This document shows, one piece after another, positions 24,895 through 33,692 of a stretch of DNA of 48,466 nucleotides. Each line of letters begins with the position of its first letter. Positions within the stretch are counted from its first letter, which is position 1. Position numbers and translations under genes: made by a program. The DNA is from Mizugakiibacter sp. GTDB taxonomy: Bacteria > Pseudomonadota > Gammaproteobacteria > Xanthomonadales > Rhodanobacteraceae. The notes under the pieces were generated by a model, which was not told the origin of the DNA, did not search any database, and worked only from the letters and a program-made list of their open reading frames with translations. The stretch spans positions 1 to 48,466 of the forward strand of contig QILI01000040.1 of assembly GCA_003233305.1 (NCBI GenBank), in the 5' to 3' direction.

Positions 24895-27744
24895 ATGAGT
24901 TCAACGTCGGTCGACGGCGAGAGTCTGCAAGGGTTGCTTACCACCCGTTATGATGAACTGGTCGCGTGTTGCCGCAAGGCAAGGGTGCCTTATTACGACG
25001 ATGCCGGTGTGGCCAAACGCATCCAGCGCTTGCTTTTGGCCAGCGACCATGCCTTTGCCGGGTTTTGCACCCAACCGCATTTGCTGGCCCCCGAAGGTTT
25101 AGAGTGGCTGCTTGCAGCCACTGATGCAGGATCCAGAGCAAGCAATATTCAGCTGGCGGGGTTGGATGAAGCCGTAGCCATGCGCCGATTACGCCGTTTT
25201 CGTCAGGCTGAAGCGCTGCGCTTGTTGTTTCGTGACGTCAACGGCTTGGACGATATCGACGATACCCTGGCCCAGACGACCGCTTTGTACGAGGGGCTGA
25301 TCGAGTCGGCGCTTGTGTATGCCGAGCAACGCATAGCAGTGCGACATGGCCTGTTACGTAATGCCGACGGACAGGTCCAGCGGCTGGTAGTCATGGCCCT
25401 GGGCAAGCTCGGTGGTGGCGAGTTGAACTATTCCTCGGATGTGGATTTGGTGCTCGCCTATGCGGAACAGGGGCGTAGTGATGGCCCCCGATCATTGCAG
25501 GCCAGCGAGTATTACACCCGCCTGGGCCGGATGCTGGTGCGTTTGCTGGATACGGTGACGGCGGAAGGCCAGGTAGCTCGTGTCGATCTGCGTTTACGTC
25601 CCTTTGGCCAGGCTGGACGGGTGGCCGTTTCGTTTGCGGCGATGGAGACGTATTACCAGCGTGAAGGCCGAGATTGGGAGCGCTATGCCTGGATCAAGGC
25701 CAGGCCGGTAGCGGGAGATTGCGCCACAGGCCGGCGTTTATTGGAGATGCTGCGTCCTTTTGTGTATCGACGCTACCTGGACTACACGGCTTTTGATGGC
25801 CTGCGAGAGATGAAAACCATGATCGATCTGGAGGTGGCCAGGCGCGACCGGGCCGAAGATCTGAAACTGGGTCCCGGAGGCATCCGGGAAATCGAGTTCA
25901 TGGTGCAGCTCGAACAATTGATTCGTGGTGGCCGTGATGCATCGTTGCGAGTACCCGGTCTGTTGCCGGCGCTGGCTGCTTGTCAGGCGCGGGGTTTTAT
26001 TCCCGCAGCACGTGCTGCTCGGTTGGCGGGGTCCTACCGATTTCTACGCCGCCTGGAGAATCGCGTGCAGATGTTTGCTGACGCGCAGACCCATTGCCTG
26101 CCGGAATCTGCTCTGGCGCAGGAACGGATCGCCCGGGGGCTCGGCTATCCGGGTCGTGCCGAGCTTATGGTGGAACTGCAGGAGCAGCGTAACCAAATCG
26201 CCGGGATCTTTACCGAGGTATTTGGTGAGCAACGTCCGGAGACGGTGTCCAGGGATAGAGTTTTGCGGCGTTTTTGGCGAGCGGTTCAGGAAGGTGATTT
26301 GGATTTGCAATTGCGACGGCCAACGGAGATTGATGCCAGCACCGTTCAGGCACTGCAGGCACTGGCTGGCAGTCTGGCCGTACGTACCATGGAAAGCGCA
26401 GCACGCCAACGGTTGGAGCGGTTGATTCCACAATTGTTGGATGCGGCGGCAGCGACGCCGGCCCCACAGGTTGCGACAGCGAGGCTGTTGCGTCTGCTAC
26501 AGAATATTGCTCGACGTCCCGCCTATCTGGCCTTGCTGGAGGAATCCCCCCAGGCTCTGCAGCGCCTGGCTATGCTTTGTGCGAAATGGACTTTTCTTGC
26601 CGAGCACGTCATCAACCAACCGCTGCTGCTTGATGACGTGCTCGATCCACGTATCGATTGGCTGCCCCTGAAACGCGCCGATATTGCCCGGGAGATTGCC
26701 CATGCCCGGGCGGCGTTGGCGGAACGCGATCTGGAAACCGACTTACAGAGTCTGAATGAACTGCGTGCCAGCCTCAGTTTTCGTTTGGGGATGGCCTTTA
26801 TCAGTCAACGTGCCAACGCCGTGGCGACTTCGCGACGCCTGGCATCCCTGGCCGAGGCCATACTGGGGGCATTGGTGGCTCTGGCTGAGCATGATTTGGT
26901 AGGTCGACACGGGCGCCTTCCCGGGGCAGGGCTGGGCTTCGTGGTACTGGGTTATGGCAGTCTGGGTGGAGCTGAGCTGGGTTTCGCCTCAGATTTGGAT
27001 TTGGCATTTATCTACGATGGGGATCGTGCCAGCTTGCAAAGTGATGGGCCACGCCCACTGGAAGGAGCTATCTGGTACCAACGTTTGGCCCAGCGGGTGG
27101 TCAACTGGCTGAGTATGGCGACCTCGGCCGGTCGCTTGTATGAAGTGGATATGCGTCTGCGCCCGGATGGCAGTCAGAGTTTGCTGGTTCGTAGTCTGTC
27201 GGCCTATGCGGCCTACCAGAATGGCCGAGCCTGGACCTGGGAGCACCAGGCCTTGGTACGCTGCCGGCCGGTTGCCGGTGATGCCATGCTTGGGGCCCGG
27301 TTGCAGGCGGTGCGCCGCAATGTTTTGTGTCGGCAGCGAAGTGCTGTCGAGGTACGCTCCCAGGTGCGGGCGATGCGAGCCCGCTGGCGGGCCGAACGGG
27401 ATCGTTCCGATACCCGCTACCTGGATTTGAAGCAGGGTGCAGGTGGCTTGTTGGATATTGAGTTTCTGTTGCAAACGCTGGTACTGATTCATACTGCAAA
27501 GCGACCGGAATTACTTGAAGCGACAGCAAGTGAAACCTTGATCGATCTTTGCGATCAAGCTGGCCTGTTACCGGTACCGGGAGTGCACCTGCGCCAGGCT
27601 CATGCAGCGATTCTTGATCGTGCCTTACTGTGTACATTGGATGGACGACATCGCTTAGTGGAGCGCAGTGATGCTGAGATTGAGAGGCTGAGCGGGATCG
27701 TGCGGCATGCCGTCACCCGTCTGGATCAGGCCTCGGTTTTTTGA
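24895..27744 (+). CDS. glnE: Bifunctional glutamine-synthetase adenylyltransferase/deadenylase
   Basis: A 949-residue regulator of nitrogen assimilation that adds or removes AMP on glutamine synthetase in response to PII and glutamine. Two nucleotidyltransferase domains are visible: the N-terminal one (deadenylase) with Gly-Lys-Leu-Gly-Gly-Gly-Glu-Leu-Asn-Tyr-Ser-Ser-Asp-Val-Asp-Leu (about 167-182) and the C-terminal one (adenylase) with Gly-Ser-Leu-Gly-Gly-Ala-Glu-Leu-Gly-Phe-Ala-Ser-Asp-Leu-Asp-Leu (about 686-701). Each is followed by a Leu-Arg-Pro-style Arg-Leu-Arg-Pro motif and a GlnD-type helical domain. ATG 24895 fits the family better than GTG 24874. It faces a broken ELM1-family gene on the other strand. 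Confidence 0.95.
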   Translation: MSSTSVDGESLQGLLTTRYDELVACCRKARVPYYDDAGVAKRIQRLLLASDHAFAGFCTQPHLLAPEGLEWLLAATDAGSRASNIQLAGLDEAVAMRRLRRFRQAEALRLLFRDVNGLDDIDDTLAQTTALYEGLIESALVYAEQRIAVRHGLLRNADGQVQRLVVMALGKLGGGELNYSSDVDLVLAYAEQGRSDGPRSLQASEYYTRLGRMLVRLLDTVTAEGQVARVDLRLRPFGQAGRVAVSFAAMETYYQREGRDWERYAWIKARPVAGDCATGRRLLEMLRPFVYRRYLDYTAFDGLREMKTMIDLEVARRDRAEDLKLGPGGIREIEFMVQLEQLIRGGRDASLRVPGLLPALAACQARGFIPAARAARLAGSYRFLRRLENRVQMFADAQTHCLPESALAQERIARGLGYPGRAELMVELQEQRNQIAGIFTEVFGEQRPETVSRDRVLRRFWRAVQEGDLDLQLRRPTEIDASTVQALQALAGSLAVRTMESAARQRLERLIPQLLDAAAATPAPQVATARLLRLLQNIARRPAYLALLEESPQALQRLAMLCAKWTFLAEHVINQPLLLDDVLDPRIDWLPLKRADIAREIAHARAALAERDLETDLQSLNELRASLSFRLGMAFISQRANAVATSRRLASLAEAILGALVALAEHDLVGRHGRLPGAGLGFVVLGYGSLGGAELGFASDLDLAFIYDGDRASLQSDGPRPLEGAIWYQRLAQRVVNWLSMATSAGRLYEVDMRLRPDGSQSLLVRSLSAYAAYQNGRAWTWEHQALVRCRPVAGDAMLGARLQAVRRNVLCRQRSAVEVRSQVRAMRARWRAERDRSDTRYLDLKQGAGGLLDIEFLLQTLVLIHTAKRPELLEATASETLIDLCDQAGLLPVPGVHLRQAHAAILDRALLCTLDGRHRLVERSDAEIERLSGIVRHAVTRLDQASVF

Positions 27745-27914
27745 GCTTGGTGCCAGCGGCGTAGCTTCTCAGCTACCAGTGTGGCGATACGACCGGTTTC
27801 ACGAGGGGTAATAGATGCGGTCTGCAGTGGGCGCAACAGTCCTCTTTGTGCCAGTGCCTGGCGTTCGTTGCCAGCCATGCCATCGGTAAGGATCCAGGCT
27901 TGGGCACGGGTCAT
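27726..27914 (-). pseudogene. ELM1-family (DUF1022) protein with large internal deletion
   Basis: A 62-residue frame joins the start and the end of a protein whose family is normally about 300 residues or more. The N-terminal Ala-Trp-Ile-Leu-Thr-Asp-Gly-Met-Ala-Gly-Asn-Glu-Arg-Gln-Ala-Leu matches the conserved start of ELM1/DUF1022 proteins. It then jumps straight to a tail like their C terminus (Gly-Leu-Leu-Arg-Pro-Leu, then Glu-Thr-Gly-Arg-Ile-Ala-Thr-Leu-Val). I infer an in-frame loss of some 250 residues, leaving nothing that could work. Its stop overlaps the end of glnE by 19 bases. Family recognition rests on the N-terminal motif only. Confidence 0.6.
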
Positions 27915-28023
27915 ATAACACCGCACTTTGTTATCACGATGCCTGTACACGGTTGCCGTATTGGAACTCTCATTGTACGAACCCAGCCTTTACACTAGGG
28001 ACCATACAATTATGGAGCTTGCC

Positions 28024-28617
28024 ATGAAAACACCTCTCGCGAATGCTGCCTTGGAGCAACTCTTTCTCGAGGCCCGGACTTTCAACGCCTTCCTGTCCCG
28101 CCCGATTGAAGATGTCTTGCTACAACGGATCTATAATCTGGCTCGAATGGCTCCGACCAGCGCCAATTGTTCACCGGCACGGTTAGTGTTCGTAAAGTCT
28201 GCCGCGGCCAAGGCCAAGCTCGAGCCGACACTGATGGAAATGAACCGGGTAAAAACCATGGCGGCACCGGTGACGGTCATTGTGGGCATGGATGAGGCCT
28301 TTTACGAGCATTTACCCAAACTATTCCCCCATACCGATGCAAAAAGTTGGTTTGCTGGTAACCAGGCATTGATTGAATCGACGGCATTTCGTAATGCCAC
28401 CCTACAAGGGGCTTACCTGCTTCTTGCGGCCCGCTCATTGGGCCTGGATTGCGGGCCGATGTCCGGTTTCGATAACGCCATGGTCGATGAGATTTTCTTT
28501 AAGGGCAGCACGGTGAAATCCAATTTTCTGATCAATCTCGGTTACGGTGATACCAGCCATGACCTGTTCCCACGTGGCCCACGGTTCGAATTTGATGAAG
28601 TCTGTCGCATCGATTGA
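28024..28617 (+). CDS. Nitroreductase-family protein, RutE-like (malonic semialdehyde reductase family)
   Basis: A 197-residue FMN-binding oxidoreductase of the nitroreductase superfamily. Features: Arg-Thr-Phe-Asn-Ala-Phe at about 18-23, [15 protein letters not shown] (about 40-54) and a C-terminal Asn-Leu-Gly-Tyr-Gly-Asp loop. Length and motifs fit the RutE/YdfN-like clade, but no other uracil-degradation (rut) gene is nearby, so I keep the symbol blank. ATG 28024 is chosen because ggag stands six bases ahead; ATG 28012 is in frame just upstream. It stands alone, between the ELM1 remnant and pirin. Confidence 0.85.
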   Translation: MKTPLANAALEQLFLEARTFNAFLSRPIEDVLLQRIYNLARMAPTSANCSPARLVFVKSAAAKAKLEPTLMEMNRVKTMAAPVTVIVGMDEAFYEHLPKLFPHTDAKSWFAGNQALIESTAFRNATLQGAYLLLAARSLGLDCGPMSGFDNAMVDEIFFKGSTVKSNFLINLGYGDTSHDLFPRGPRFEFDEVCRID

Positions 28618-28638
28618 AGCCAATCAGGAGGTAACAGG

Positions 28639-28683
28639 ATGCGTGAAAACTGCTGCTTGCCGGTTTGTTTAGCTGGCCCTTAA
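28639..28683 (+). CDS. Possible 14-residue cysteine-rich mini-ORF upstream of pirin
   Basis: ATG 28639 is preceded by aggagg with near-ideal spacing (7 bases), stronger than for most genes here. It encodes Met-Arg-Glu-Asn-Cys-Cys-Leu-Pro-Val-Cys-Leu-Ala-Gly-Pro, then TAA. Three of 14 residues are cysteine. It is 96 bases upstream of the pirin start. Such short ORFs with an excellent ribosome site sometimes act as attenuator leader peptides; that is inference. It may be chance. Confidence 0.35.
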   Translation: MRENCCLPVCLAGP

Positions 28684-28779
28684 TCTGGCTGTACAGTACG
28701 GCCGGGACCGTCGGTTTTTAGAGACCCCCAGTATTCTCTAGACCTCAAGTTAACCCCTGGTTTTCGGCAGGAGCACCGG

Positions 28780-29490
28780 ATGATCCGTTTTCGACCCGCT
28801 ACAGAACGCGGCCAGACCCGCACCGCTTGGCTCGATAGCCGGCACAGCTTTTCGTTCGGCGGTTATTACGATCCCGAACAGATGGGTTGTGGTGCACTGC
28901 GCGTGCTCAACGAGGATTGGGTCGCTCCCGGCCAGGGCTTTGCCGAGCACGGTCATGCGAATATGGAAATCCTGACCTGGGTGATCGATGGGGTATTGCG
29001 TCATCGAGATAGTACCGGAATCCAGGACGAGATCAGGCCCGGAATGCTGCAGCGGATGAGTGCCGGATATGGCATCCGGCATAGTGAGATGAATGCCTCA
29101 AGTAGGCAGCCGGTACATTTTTTGCAATTGTGGATTCAACCTGATCGGGTCAATATTGCCCCATCGTATGCTCAGGCCCGCTTTGATGACGCGGCGCTAG
29201 CGGTGGATTGGGTTTGTATCGCGGCCCCCGCTTCCAGGGTGGCCGAAGGGTCTGTTGCCTTGCATGCTACGGCCAGTCTGCATGCCACCCGTCTTGCCGC
29301 AGGGAGGCAACGCCAGTACACGCTGCATTCCCCCCGGACCTGGTTGCAAGCGGTGCGTGGCCGGTTTGCAGTGGGTGACCAGCAATTTAGTGCTGGCGAT
29401 GGCGCTGCCTTGGAACAGCAAGATTCGCTGGTGGTTGAGGCCCAGGAAGCCTCCGAATTACTGCTGATTGAGCTTGCTGAGGTGCTGTAG
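28780..29490 (+). CDS. Pirin-family protein (YhhW-like, putative quercetin 2,3-dioxygenase type)
   Basis: A 236-residue bicupin of the pirin family. The metal ligands of the first cupin are visible: His57 and His59 in Glu-His-Gly-His-Ala-Asn-Met-Glu-Ile, His101 and Glu103 in Gly-Ile-Arg-His-Ser-Glu. The start Arg-x-x-x-Glu-Arg-Gly and Trp-Leu-Asp-Ser-Arg-His-Ser-Phe-Ser-Phe-Gly are typical of YhhW-like members. The second cupin is degenerate, as usual. Some family members cleave quercetin in vitro; a physiological role is not established. Start ATG 28780 follows a gcaggag site. Confidence 0.9.
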   Translation: MIRFRPATERGQTRTAWLDSRHSFSFGGYYDPEQMGCGALRVLNEDWVAPGQGFAEHGHANMEILTWVIDGVLRHRDSTGIQDEIRPGMLQRMSAGYGIRHSEMNASSRQPVHFLQLWIQPDRVNIAPSYAQARFDDAALAVDWVCIAAPASRVAEGSVALHATASLHATRLAAGRQRQYTLHSPRTWLQAVRGRFAVGDQQFSAGDGAALEQQDSLVVEAQEASELLLIELAEVL

Positions 29491-29509
29491 TGCTGCGGGT
29501 GACGGGCAA

Positions 29510-30736
29510 TTACTGACTGGGCCCATGACCTGATGTGCCCTCAGTACGCATCGCTTGTAGTTTCTTCAAATTAACGCCTAAGACCGCATCACGCAGGGTG
29601 GTCATGTTCTTGGCATGACCTTTGGCCTCAACCAGGAAGCGTCCGCCGACTACCAAGCCAAAGCTGCCGCGCTGGGTTGGTCGGTTCCATTGTTCTTTGG
29701 CCGGCCGGCCATTGACCCGAAACGTCTTTTGGTAACCGTGGGCGGTCTGCTTCTCGGTCTGCACCAAGCCGATCAAAGCGAGCATACCGCTGGCCCCGGC
29801 GTAGTCGGTAATACTGAGCTGAATCGTGGGCAATCCCGATGCGGCCCGGAAATGGGTGGTTGCCGAACTGATCTGTAGCTTACTCAGTTGGCTGGATTCG
29901 GCACTTGTATCCACCGCATCAAGTCCGTTGATCTGTTTCGGTAACAGTGCCTTGAGCTGCTCCAGACTGACGGCCACGGTGGAGGTTGGCAGCGGTTGCT
30001 CAGGGCTGGAAGATGCGACTCCGTTGGCGGCCTGTTGCAGTGCCTTACCGAAGGTTGCCATACTTTTCGCTGCTTGACTGATCTGCCCACTGCGATCGTT
30101 TGAGCGGCTGGGAATCTGCGTCATAGATGGTGTCAGCATGGCCTGCATGCCGCTGCTGAACATAACGATCAAGCCCAGCACCCAGCCGAGTACGATGCCG
30201 ATGATTACCACCACCGTGGTATAGCCGATCGCCCGTTCACGGGGTGTTTGCATGGTGGCGATCAGACCTTCATGCAAGTGCCATACGCTATAAGCCAGTG
30301 CAGCCAGACTCAGTAACGCAGTCAACAGACCGAGAATGGGCAGTAGGTGCAGTATCCCCACTACCCAGATCGGAGTCATCGCGTAGGCGATGGTCTTGAG
30401 TGCCTGCAGAGGGTTTTTCTGGGCACCGAAGCTGGGCGCCAGAGCTGCGGTAATCCAGGCTAGGATCCAGACCATGAGTAGGGCTACGGTATAGCTCAGG
30501 AGCAACTGTGCAATTAGGATCCCAAAGCCGGGGCGGAATGTGCCGATAAACGGCAGGTGCAGGCCAAACACGGCATACCCAAAAAAGGTTGCCAGCGGCG
30601 GAATGGCGGCGAGCCAGAGGATCCAGTGGCGATAAAGTGAGCCGGTGGTGGCTGGTTCGGAGGCAATCTGGGACCACACACTACGTGGCGAAAGCAGGAT
30701 GGCCCGCAAGCGTTGATAGCGCGTATTGAAGTTCAT
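29510..30736 (-). CDS. YIP1-domain membrane protein with extracytoplasmic C-terminal domain
   Basis: A 408-residue protein. The N-terminal half (about 1-205) is a Yip1-type bundle of five or six membrane helices with a short Asn-Phe-Asn-Thr-Arg-Tyr-Gln-Arg start. The remaining roughly 200 residues are soluble and predicted outside the cytoplasm: a Ser/Gln-rich linker, then a domain with Leu-Leu-Pro-Lys-Gln-Ile-Asn-Gly and Phe-Gly-Leu-Val-Val-Gly-Gly-Arg-Phe-Leu-Val-Glu-Ala-Lys-Gly that I do not recognise. ATG 30736 follows a ggaggg site; GTG 30757 is an unlikely alternative. In eukaryotes YIP1 proteins shape membranes; the bacterial role is unknown. It converges on pirin with 20 bases between. 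Confidence 0.8.
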   Translation of the reverse strand: MNFNTRYQRLRAILLSPRSVWSQIASEPATTGSLYRHWILWLAAIPPLATFFGYAVFGLHLPFIGTFRPGFGILIAQLLLSYTVALLMVWILAWITAALAPSFGAQKNPLQALKTIAYAMTPIWVVGILHLLPILGLLTALLSLAALAYSVWHLHEGLIATMQTPRERAIGYTTVVVIIGIVLGWVLGLIVMFSSGMQAMLTPSMTQIPSRSNDRSGQISQAAKSMATFGKALQQAANGVASSSPEQPLPTSTVAVSLEQLKALLPKQINGLDAVDTSAESSQLSKLQISSATTHFRAASGLPTIQLSITDYAGASGMLALIGLVQTEKQTAHGYQKTFRVNGRPAKEQWNRPTQRGSFGLVVGGRFLVEAKGHAKNMTTLRDAVLGVNLKKLQAMRTEGTSGHGPSQ

Positions 30737-30867
30737 ATTGAGGACCCTCCGAGTCACAGAATGGCATCAGTGTGCCACGGGTGATACAAATCGCCCGTTA
30801 CAGCGCTCGATTTACCCGGCACGTATCGCTCGCGCTACACTCTGTGTGATCCAGCAGAGTTGTGTAT

Positions 30868-31080
30868 ATGAAAAGTTCCTTACAGTCCCAGGCCGAGCCC
30901 AGGCTCTCCGCTAATATGTCGAGCCACTATGAAGTGACCCGTGCCGATTTGCCTCTGTCCTGCCCACTGCCGGATATGGTTCTCTGGAATTCGCATCCGC
31001 GGGTATATATGGCCATTGAGGATAATGGGGGTGAGTCCGTGTGCCCCTATTGCGCAGCCCATTTCGTGCTTATGGACTGA
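30868..31080 (+). CDS. Small zinc-finger (CHCC-type) protein
   Basis: A 70-residue protein with the zf-CHCC pattern: Cys in Leu-Ser-Cys-Pro, then His-Pro-Arg-Val-Tyr, then Cys-Pro-Tyr-Cys-Ala-Ala, giving one Cys, one His and two Cys as zinc ligands. Bacterial members are related to the mitochondrial complex I subunit NDUFS6, but no other respiratory gene lies here. ATG 30868 or ATG 30916 could be the start; the conserved part begins at the latter. It precedes a glycosyltransferase on the same strand. Confidence 0.85.
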   Translation: MKSSLQSQAEPRLSANMSSHYEVTRADLPLSCPLPDMVLWNSHPRVYMAIEDNGGESVCPYCAAHFVLMD

Positions 31081-31184
31081 GCAATTTTTTACTGCCGCTG
31101 TCGGTATCTTTCCAGGTCCGACAGGTGGCTAGATCGGTACGGAACTTGCATGTTTTTGAGAGATGTCATGCCATCCTCTTCGTA

Positions 31185-32336
31185 GTGAATGCTTCTGAAT
31201 CCCCCCCTGTCCAGCGTCGCCTGACGGTAGTACAGATCATCCCGGCCATGCACAGTGGGGGGGCCGAACAGTCTACTCTGGAGATTAGCCGGGCACTGGT
31301 TGCGCAAGGACACCGCTCAGTGGTGATTTCCGCAGGCGGAAGGTTGGTGCAGAACCTGCTCACCGAGGGTAGTGAACATCTGCAGTTGGATGTCGGGCGC
31401 AAGTCGGTTAGTACTCTAGGTCGGATTAGCGATCTACATCGGGCACTGCGTCACTTGCAACCGGATATTGTGCATGTGCGCTCGCGCCTGCCGGCGTGGG
31501 TGACCCAATGGGCCGTACGTGGGCTGCAACCGCTGCCGCATCGGGTTACTACCGTACATGAGTTGAATACTCCCGGACCTTACAGCTCAGTTCTGACTCG
31601 TGGCGAGCGGGTGATTGTGGTTTCGCAAACCGTTCGGGACCATGTGCTTGCCCATTACCCGGATCTACCCGTCAAACGACTAAGGGTCATTCCGCGGGGA
31701 GTGGACCCCGAGGCGTTTCCCTACGGTTATCGCCCGGATTCGGAGTGGCGGGAGACTTTTTTTGCTGAGTTCCCGGTACTCTCTGAAGCTCCCCTGCTGA
31801 CCTTGCCGGCACGAGGTACTCGCCTCAAGGGGCATATCGAAGCCATTGAATTGCTGGCTGCGCTGAAATTGCGAGGGCTTCCCACGAGGCTGCTATTGCT
31901 GGGTGTGGAGGAAACCGGGCACCAAGCTTACCTTAAGACCTTGCACGAGCTGGCCAGGCAGCGCGGCGTCGATGACTGGCTGGTCTTTACCCCGCCGCGT
32001 AGTGATGTACGGGAAATCTATGCTGTGTCCGATTTGATCCTGCAGTTGTCGGTGAAGCCCGAAGCGTTTGGTCGCACCGTGCTGGAGGCCTTGGCATTGT
32101 GCCGTCCGGTGTTGGGCTATGCGCATGGAGGGGTCGGCGAATTGTTGGCCGAGCTCTATCCAGCGGGACGTGTTCCTGCATTAGATCGGGCCCGACTGGT
32201 CGAACGTACGGCGGAGTTGCTGCGCTTGGCACCCCCCATCTTGCCGCTGACTCGATACCGGTTGGCGGACATGCAGCGGGCCACCTTAGCGGTGTATGAA
32301 GAACTTGCTGCTCCGATCAGTCTTGCTGAGCACTGA
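31185..32336 (+). CDS. Family 4 (GT-B) glycosyltransferase, lipopolysaccharide-type
   Basis: A 383-residue GT-B fold transferase. The acceptor domain starts Leu-Thr-Val-Val-Gln-Ile-Ile-Pro-Ala-Met-His-Ser-Gly-Gly-Ala-Glu-Gln-Ser-Thr-Leu-Glu, and the donor domain ends with the conserved Glu-Ala-Phe-Gly-Arg-Thr-Val-Leu-Glu-Ala-Leu-Ala (nucleotide-sugar contact). Start is uncertain: no ATG exists near the fold, so I propose GTG 31185, which lacks a good ribosome site; the frame is open back to GTG 31041, overlapping the zinc-finger gene. It lies next to waaA, lpxL-like and a waaL-like remnant, so a role in lipopolysaccharide core assembly is likely. Confidence 0.85.
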   Translation: MNASESPPVQRRLTVVQIIPAMHSGGAEQSTLEISRALVAQGHRSVVISAGGRLVQNLLTEGSEHLQLDVGRKSVSTLGRISDLHRALRHLQPDIVHVRSRLPAWVTQWAVRGLQPLPHRVTTVHELNTPGPYSSVLTRGERVIVVSQTVRDHVLAHYPDLPVKRLRVIPRGVDPEAFPYGYRPDSEWRETFFAEFPVLSEAPLLTLPARGTRLKGHIEAIELLAALKLRGLPTRLLLLGVEETGHQAYLKTLHELARQRGVDDWLVFTPPRSDVREIYAVSDLILQLSVKPEAFGRTVLEALALCRPVLGYAHGGVGELLAELYPAGRVPALDRARLVERTAELLRLAPPILPLTRYRLADMQRATLAVYEELAAPISLAEH

Positions 32337-32374
32337 AGCGGAGCTACAATCGGGCGGTCTCCAGCTGGCTTTTG

Positions 32375-32756
32375 ATGAACACCCCCTTCGCGCTCAATGC
32401 TTCACCACTATGGTGGCGCCAGGCTTGGCTGGTACCCTTTTCGCTCTTGCTGCTATTGCCTTTTGGGCACAGCGCCGAGTTGGCGACAGCTGCTTCGATC
32501 TTTACAGTCGGGGTTCTGGACACACCCTCAACTGCAGTGGAGCATGCCGGTGGCGCGTGTACCGCTCTCGGGGTGGTGACCGCTCGATAATGCGGTCACC
32601 TTGACACGCTGTCTAGACTCGGTTTGCTGGGCCGGGTTTATCAGTGTGGTGAGCGGGGCCTACTACGTATTTTTGCAATATGCCAAGATTTATGAGGCCG
32701 GTGCCGACGCAACTGAGATCAATGGTTGGTATAGATGGCCCATCCCCGCAGCATAA
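32375..32756 (+). pseudogene. Decayed membrane gene, possibly O-antigen ligase (waaL-like)
   Basis: A frame from ATG 32375 encodes a membrane-like N terminus (two hydrophobic stretches, with Leu-Leu-Leu-Leu-Pro-Phe-Gly-His-Ser-Ala-Glu-Leu) that goes to nonsense about residue 50 and stops at 32590. A second frame (32530-32756), with an internal stop at 32577-32579, gives another hydrophobic piece (Trp-Ala-Gly-Phe-Ile-Ser-Val-Val-Ser-Gly-Ala-Tyr-Tyr-Val-Phe-Leu). The pieces look like a frameshifted, shortened polytopic protein. I suggest an O-antigen-ligase-like origin from the N-terminal pattern and the position in an LPS cluster; that is a weak identification. Confidence 0.4.
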
Positions 32757-32768
32757 GGACAGGCGTCC

Positions 32769-33692
32769 CTAATACACATTGGGCTGGCCGGGTGGTCGGG
32801 TCTTGAAGCGTCGGTGGATCCACAGATACTGGGCCGGAGCTTGTTCGACCATGCGCTCAATGACAGCGTTGATGCGCGCCGTATCGGCGGTGACATCATC
32901 ACTCGGAAATCCCGGAAGCGGGGCCCTGATATGAATGACATAGCCACCATGGTGGAGCCGGCGATGGAAGAACGGGATGACCGCGGCACCTGACATCCGG
33001 GCCAGGTGATGGGTGGCCGTGATGGTGGCCGCCGGAACCCCGAAAAATGGGGCAAAAACATAATCCTTGCCAAGCATGTCCTGATCCGGGGCATACCACA
33101 ATACCCCGCCACGGCGCAGGTCGCGGACTACACCACGCAGATCGTCCCGGGTGAACATGGTCCGGGCATAGCCGAGCCGGGCCCGCAGTACCACATGTTC
33201 GAAAACGGGGGAATCCATGACCCGATACATACCGGCGATAGGTGAGCGTTGAGACAGCAGTCGCGCACAAAGTTCGAGATGGGAAAAGTGGGCACCGACC
33301 AACAGCACCCCCCGCCCGGCCGCCTGGGCCGCTGCAATGTGCTCAAGACCGTGGATTTTAACGGGAATCCGCCGTATAGCCCGGTCACTACCCAGCCAGG
33401 CTGCAGCAAACTCACAGAGCATGCGTCCGATATCGACAAAATGTTTACGTAGCAGGCGGGATCGGGCCTGGGCATCGAGTTGTGGGAAGCATAGGGCGAG
33501 ATTACGGGCAGCAATGTGGCGGCGCCGCGACATCACGTGAAAGGCCAGTCGGCCAATCCCCCGTCCGAGAGATTGTTGTATCCGATACGGCAACAGGGCG
33601 ACGATCTGGATGCCTGCGACACCCAACCACGCGGGCCAGTAGCGTGGGTGGAGCAGACGGCGTGGGAGAGGTGGCAATCGGGATGCGGACAT
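32769..33692 (-). CDS. lpxL: Lipid A biosynthesis acyltransferase (LpxL/HtrB family)
   Basis: A 307-residue inner-membrane acyltransferase adding a secondary acyl chain to Kdo2-lipid IVA. The catalytic H-x4-E motif is visible as Gly-Ala-His-Phe-Ser-His-Leu-Glu-Leu (His135, Glu140), followed by the Tyr-Arg substrate motif Gly-Met-Tyr-Arg-Val-Met. A single hydrophobic stretch at about 20-36 anchors the protein. Whether it is LpxL or LpxM is not decided by the motifs; the length and adjacent waaA suggest LpxL. It is divergent from waaA with 235 bases between. Confidence 0.86.
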   Translation of the reverse strand: MSASRLPPLPRRLLHPRYWPAWLGVAGIQIVALLPYRIQQSLGRGIGRLAFHVMSRRRHIAARNLALCFPQLDAQARSRLLRKHFVDIGRMLCEFAAAWLGSDRAIRRIPVKIHGLEHIAAAQAAGRGVLLVGAHFSHLELCARLLSQRSPIAGMYRVMDSPVFEHVVLRARLGYARTMFTRDDLRGVVRDLRRGGVLWYAPDQDMLGKDYVFAPFFGVPAATITATHHLARMSGAAVIPFFHRRLHHGGYVIHIRAPLPGFPSDDVTADTARINAVIERMVEQAPAQYLWIHRRFKTRPPGQPNVY

